Origin: Pseudomonas crudilactis
GTDB taxonomy: Bacteria; Pseudomonadota; Gammaproteobacteria; Pseudomonadales; Pseudomonadaceae
NCBI RefSeq assembly: GCF_013433315.1
Contig: NZ_WXVV01000029.1
Coordinates: 1 to 64,000, forward strand
DNA: 64,000 nt
Direction of reading: 5' to 3'
Part shown: positions 61,871 through 64,000 of the stretch, one piece after another
Position numbering within the stretch: position 1 is the first letter of the stretch
Layout: the number at the start of each line of letters is the position of its first letter
The notes under the pieces: model-generated
Told to the model about the DNA's origin: nothing
Databases searched by the model: none
The model's input: only the letters and a program-made list of their open reading frames with translations
Position numbers and translations under genes: made by a program

Positions 61871-62580
61871 TTAACGCGTCTCCAAAATCTGCAGCACCAA
61901 ATTGTCGGCATGGCTGCCAGGCGTTCCGGGACAGGTCAGTGATGTCCGGGCTATCCGTGGTCAGGTTCGCCATGTCCGAATCTTCGCAATTTTTCGCAAC
62001 TTCGACGGATGTATGCGGCTTGGCTTTCAAGAGCTCCATGAACTCATTTCAGCACGCAGCTGGCAATTCGACTTATGGTCGAGACATCCGTTTTTGTGCA
62101 ACCAAATCCGTAGCGGACAGGCTTCAGGCTCCGATATTCGAGGTATACCCGGTCCTGTGTCGTTGGGCTGTTTCAGACGCTAATGGTGCATGTTCAGACG
62201 CAAAACTTTTCATTTGCTCGCCACACTCTTGTGAAGTTGTGAAAACCCGTTTTTTTCACGCTCTTTTGAAGACGTGAACCTCAAAAAAGGGCTGTCCAGG
62301 CCTGGCACCTTGCCCGCAAAGGCAAAACAACGCGGTGGCCGAGCGTCATGACAGCTCTGCAGATTCGCGAAAAGCGGGGTTTTTGCCGGAAGAACAGGCA
62401 AGCGCGCCAACTTCACTCGATCTGTGTGGGCGGCTCTCTGTGGGCGATTTTGGGTGTCGATGCATGCGCATTGACGCTGTTGCGGGGCCCGATCAGGAGA
62501 CGTCCTTATAATCGGGGGGAGATTGTATCGAAGAAATGCGCGCAGTTGCTCGTGTTTAATGACTTTTATTAGGCATCCGG
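61871..62580. other. Long non-coding gap upstream of mqo
   Basis: In 710 bases I see no convincing gene. Frames present on both strands lack family features and normal codon patterns. On the minus strand, AT-rich sequence around 62180-62270 (direct GTTGTGAA/CTTGTGAAG and CGTGAA/CGTCTTC elements) is a plausible mqo promoter region, which would give a leader of about 300 bases. A TATAAT on the plus strand near 62506 has no good -35. Confidence 0.5.
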
Positions 62581-62814
62581 TCAGATGCTCAACATCGCTT
62601 GCGCCCGTGCACGGGGCTGCGACGCTATGACGCGGGCGCTGGCGGGCAGTGGCTGGTGCAACCAGTTGAGGCGGATTTCTTCGATTTCCACCCAACCGTC
62701 ACCCATTGGCTGCAGGCTGCACTGCTTGAAAGCCTGGCAATGGCCGTTGCGATCGAGCAGGGCGAAGCTGCGGTGCAACGGGCGTGGCGCGAACAACGAG
62801 ATCAGATAACGCAT
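62581..62814 (-). CDS. Small conserved protein upstream of mqo
   Basis: The 77-residue product (MRYLISLFAPRPLHRSFALL...) has an AAGG ribosome site nine bases before the ATG. It is compact, with one Cys pair region (CQAFKQCSL) and no membrane helix. I recall similar short proteins next to mqo in Pseudomonas. Function is unknown. It could be partly a chance frame, but start signals and composition favour a real gene. Confidence 0.6.
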   Translation of the reverse strand: MRYLISLFAPRPLHRSFALLDRNGHCQAFKQCSLQPMGDGWVEIEEIRLNWLHQPLPASARVIASQPRARAQAMLSI

Positions 62815-63018
62815 GGTTGAGTACCTTGTGGGGGACTGATTGCAAGGTTGCCAATGCGCCGTGACGTGAAGGTGTATGGCGGGTGAATAATCTGTGACAG
62901 GAACCGCTTTCCCACAGGTTTGTCAGACATTTCAGTATTCACTGTCGGGCGCTGGTTACCCGCAGTGGCCCACCGCTATACTGCCGGCCTGTTTGTGCCT
63001 GATTCTGGAGAGAAGAGC

Positions 63019-63603
63019 ATGTTGCAACGCCTGTTGTTCGGTTTGATCACTGTGGCCGGTTTGACCCTGGCCGGCTGCGCCCACAGCCCGCAACAACTGA
63101 ACCCGGAGCCGAAGCTGACCACCCAGCTGCCAGCGGTCGGTCGTGGCCAGCCTGTTGTTGTGCGTGTAGTAGACGGTCGTCCGTCGCCAACCTTGGGCAC
63201 CCGTGGCGGCCTGTACCCGGAAACCAGTGCCATCACCGTGCAGCGCGAGCAGATCCTGCCGAAGCTGCAAGCCCAGGCTGAAGCTGCCGTGCGTTTGCTC
63301 GGTTTCACCCCGACCAACAACGCACCGAACGCGCCGCAGTTGACCGTGACGTTGGCCGAACTGAAGTATCAGTCGCCGAAAGAAGGCATGTACGTGACCG
63401 AAGCGACCATCGGCGCGACCTTCCGCTCCGACGTGCAGAACGCCAACCGCCGTTACAGCGGCCGTTACGGCGCTTCGCTGGATCAGCGATTCGGTATGGC
63501 GCCGAACCAGGAAACCAACACCAAACTGGTCAGCGATGTGTTGAGCGATGCGCTGACGCGTCTGTTCAAGGATCCGACGGTGGGTCAGGTTCTGGCTGAG
63601 TAA
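63019..63603 (+). CDS. YajG-family lipoprotein
   Basis: The start at 63019 (MLQRLLFGLITVAGLTLAGC; GGAGAGAAG upstream) gives a 194-residue precursor with lipobox LAGC (Cys20). The mature protein has the YajG pattern (VVVRVVDGRPSPTLGTRGG, LTVTLAELKY). It is an outer-membrane or periplasmic lipoprotein of unknown role. A terminator follows the stop codon. Confidence 0.87.
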   Translation: MLQRLLFGLITVAGLTLAGCAHSPQQLNPEPKLTTQLPAVGRGQPVVVRVVDGRPSPTLGTRGGLYPETSAITVQREQILPKLQAQAEAAVRLLGFTPTNNAPNAPQLTVTLAELKYQSPKEGMYVTEATIGATFRSDVQNANRRYSGRYGASLDQRFGMAPNQETNTKLVSDVLSDALTRLFKDPTVGQVLAE

Positions 63604-63620
63604 GTTTTCGACGGATGTGC

Positions 63621-63657
63621 AAAAGCCCGGGGCCAGTGATGGTTCCGGGCTTTTTTG
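63621..63657 (+). terminator. Terminator of the YajG-family gene
   Basis: AAAAGCCCGG / CCGGGCTTTT, a 10-bp stem with a 14-base loop followed by more T residues, begins 17 bases after the stop codon. Confidence 0.92.
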
Positions 63658-63669
63658 TGGGGCCTGAAA

Positions 63670-63836
63670 TCTTACCCCCTCACCCCAGCCCTCTCCCCCA
63701 AGGGGCGAGGGGGAAAGGGAGCCGATCGGGGGCTTTTCAGAACCGGAGTTCAACTCGAGTTTTTCAGGTCGATGTATCTCGAATAAACACCTCGGTCAGT
63801 CCCCTCTCCCTCCGGGAGAGGGCTAGGGTGAGGGTG
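63670..63836. repeat. Third repeat family: CCCTCACCCCAGCCCTCTCC inverted pair
   Basis: CCCTCACCCCAGCCCTCTCC at about 63678-63697 and its near reverse complement GGGAGAGGGCTAGGGTGAGG at 63815-63834 form a wide inverted pair, each with a local hairpin (CTCCCCCAAGGGGCGAGGG; CTCTCCCTCCGGGAGAG). This is a repeat family distinct from the other two in the window. Confidence 0.85.
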
Positions 63837-63848
63837 CTTTTGCTTTTT

Positions 63849-64000
63849 TCAGGCCGCCTGAGAATAGAAGTCGAGCACGCTAACGCCCGTCAGCAAGTCA
63901 GTCTCAGGCAAATCTGCATGCTGATGCCCGCCGAGCGCGCAATACACCAGCCAATGGCGGTCCTGAACATTGAAGGCAAGGCTGCCGACGAGGCTCTGTT
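63849..64000 (-). CDS. Partial gene of unknown function, C-terminal end
   Basis: The last 49 codons before a stop at 63849 are visible. They read through QDRHWLVYCALGGHQHADL and end SVLDFYSQAA. Codon use is that of a normal gene. The rest lies beyond the window, so family and function cannot be set. Confidence 0.6.
   Translation of the reverse strand, partial: QSLVGSLAFNVQDRHWLVYCALGGHQHADLPETDLLTGVSVLDFYSQAA

Noticed and set aside
62290..62312. TGGCAC...TTGC resembling a sigma-54 promoter
   Set aside because: The spacing between the two elements is far too short for a -24/-12 promoter.
62210..62695. A 161-codon open frame on the minus strand upstream of mqo
   Set aside because: No ribosome site, odd composition, and it overlaps the better-supported 77-residue frame; probably chance.

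Overview
The window is a 64 kb piece of chromosome from a fluorescent Pseudomonas, probably of the P. fluorescens group. The evidence is the end of a Pseudomonas-type 5S rRNA, many paired REP elements built on GGGAGCGAGCTTGCTCGCGA-like cores, and a gene order that, as I recall it, follows P. aeruginosa PAO1 from about PA4690 down to about PA4639. No phage, insertion sequence or CRISPR array is visible.

Layout. 1-3.8 kb: 5S rRNA end, then a LetA/LetB (PqiA/PqiB) lipid-transport operon in which LetA is split in two genes. 4-8.8 kb (minus): mksF-mksE-mksB condensin. 8.9-11.5 kb: probable holD (cryptic psi subunit), rimI, a small acidic protein, beta carbonic anhydrase. 11.5-31.6 kb: an accessory stretch relative to PAO1 as I recall it. 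It holds a SET-domain protein, an AcpA-like phosphatase, an MNT/HEPN toxin-antitoxin pair, a frameshifted short-chain fatty acid permease, an MFS symporter, a gluconate permease, two chemoreceptors, a flavin reductase, a DUF6124 gene behind a folded RNA leader, gamma-glutamyltransferase, a DUF2817 hydrolase, an Xre regulator, tRNA-Met and a fosmidomycin-type exporter.

31.7-38.6 kb (minus): the conserved housekeeping run TPR lipoprotein-lolB-ispE-tRNA-Gln-prs-rplY-pth-ychF. 38.8-43.6 kb (plus): hemA-prfA-prmC-moeB-murI, mostly overlapping and probably one transcript; hemA and prfA/prmC link haem synthesis with translation termination. 43.7-44.2 kb: a PagL-like lipid A deacylase.

44.3-54.5 kb (minus) is the most system-like region. 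Nine genes overlap or nearly touch: ybgA, a CarH/LitR-type MerR regulator without the expected B12 ligand residues, phrB photolyase, a SnoaL-like protein, an SDR, an FAD oxidoreductase, DUF1365, a cyclopropane-fatty-acid-synthase-like methyltransferase and DUF2878. A second two-gene operon (renalase-like FAD protein and TIGR02450) lies just upstream. Both promoter regions carry TGTACA palindromes. I infer one light or photo-oxidative-stress regulon that repairs DNA and remodels membrane lipids.

54.6-64 kb: TIGR01777 epimerase, hemH, uracil salvage (upp-uraA), hpt, small conserved proteins, malate:quinone oxidoreductase, a YajG lipoprotein, and a gene cut by the window end.

The best candidate for something undescribed is the RNA on the minus strand at about 23350-23515, upstream of the DUF6124 gene. 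It has several strong helices, two of which exclude each other as simple nested structures, and a start codon in a hairpin loop. Second is the shared TGTACA operator set at 53.05-53.13 and 54.47-54.51 kb.
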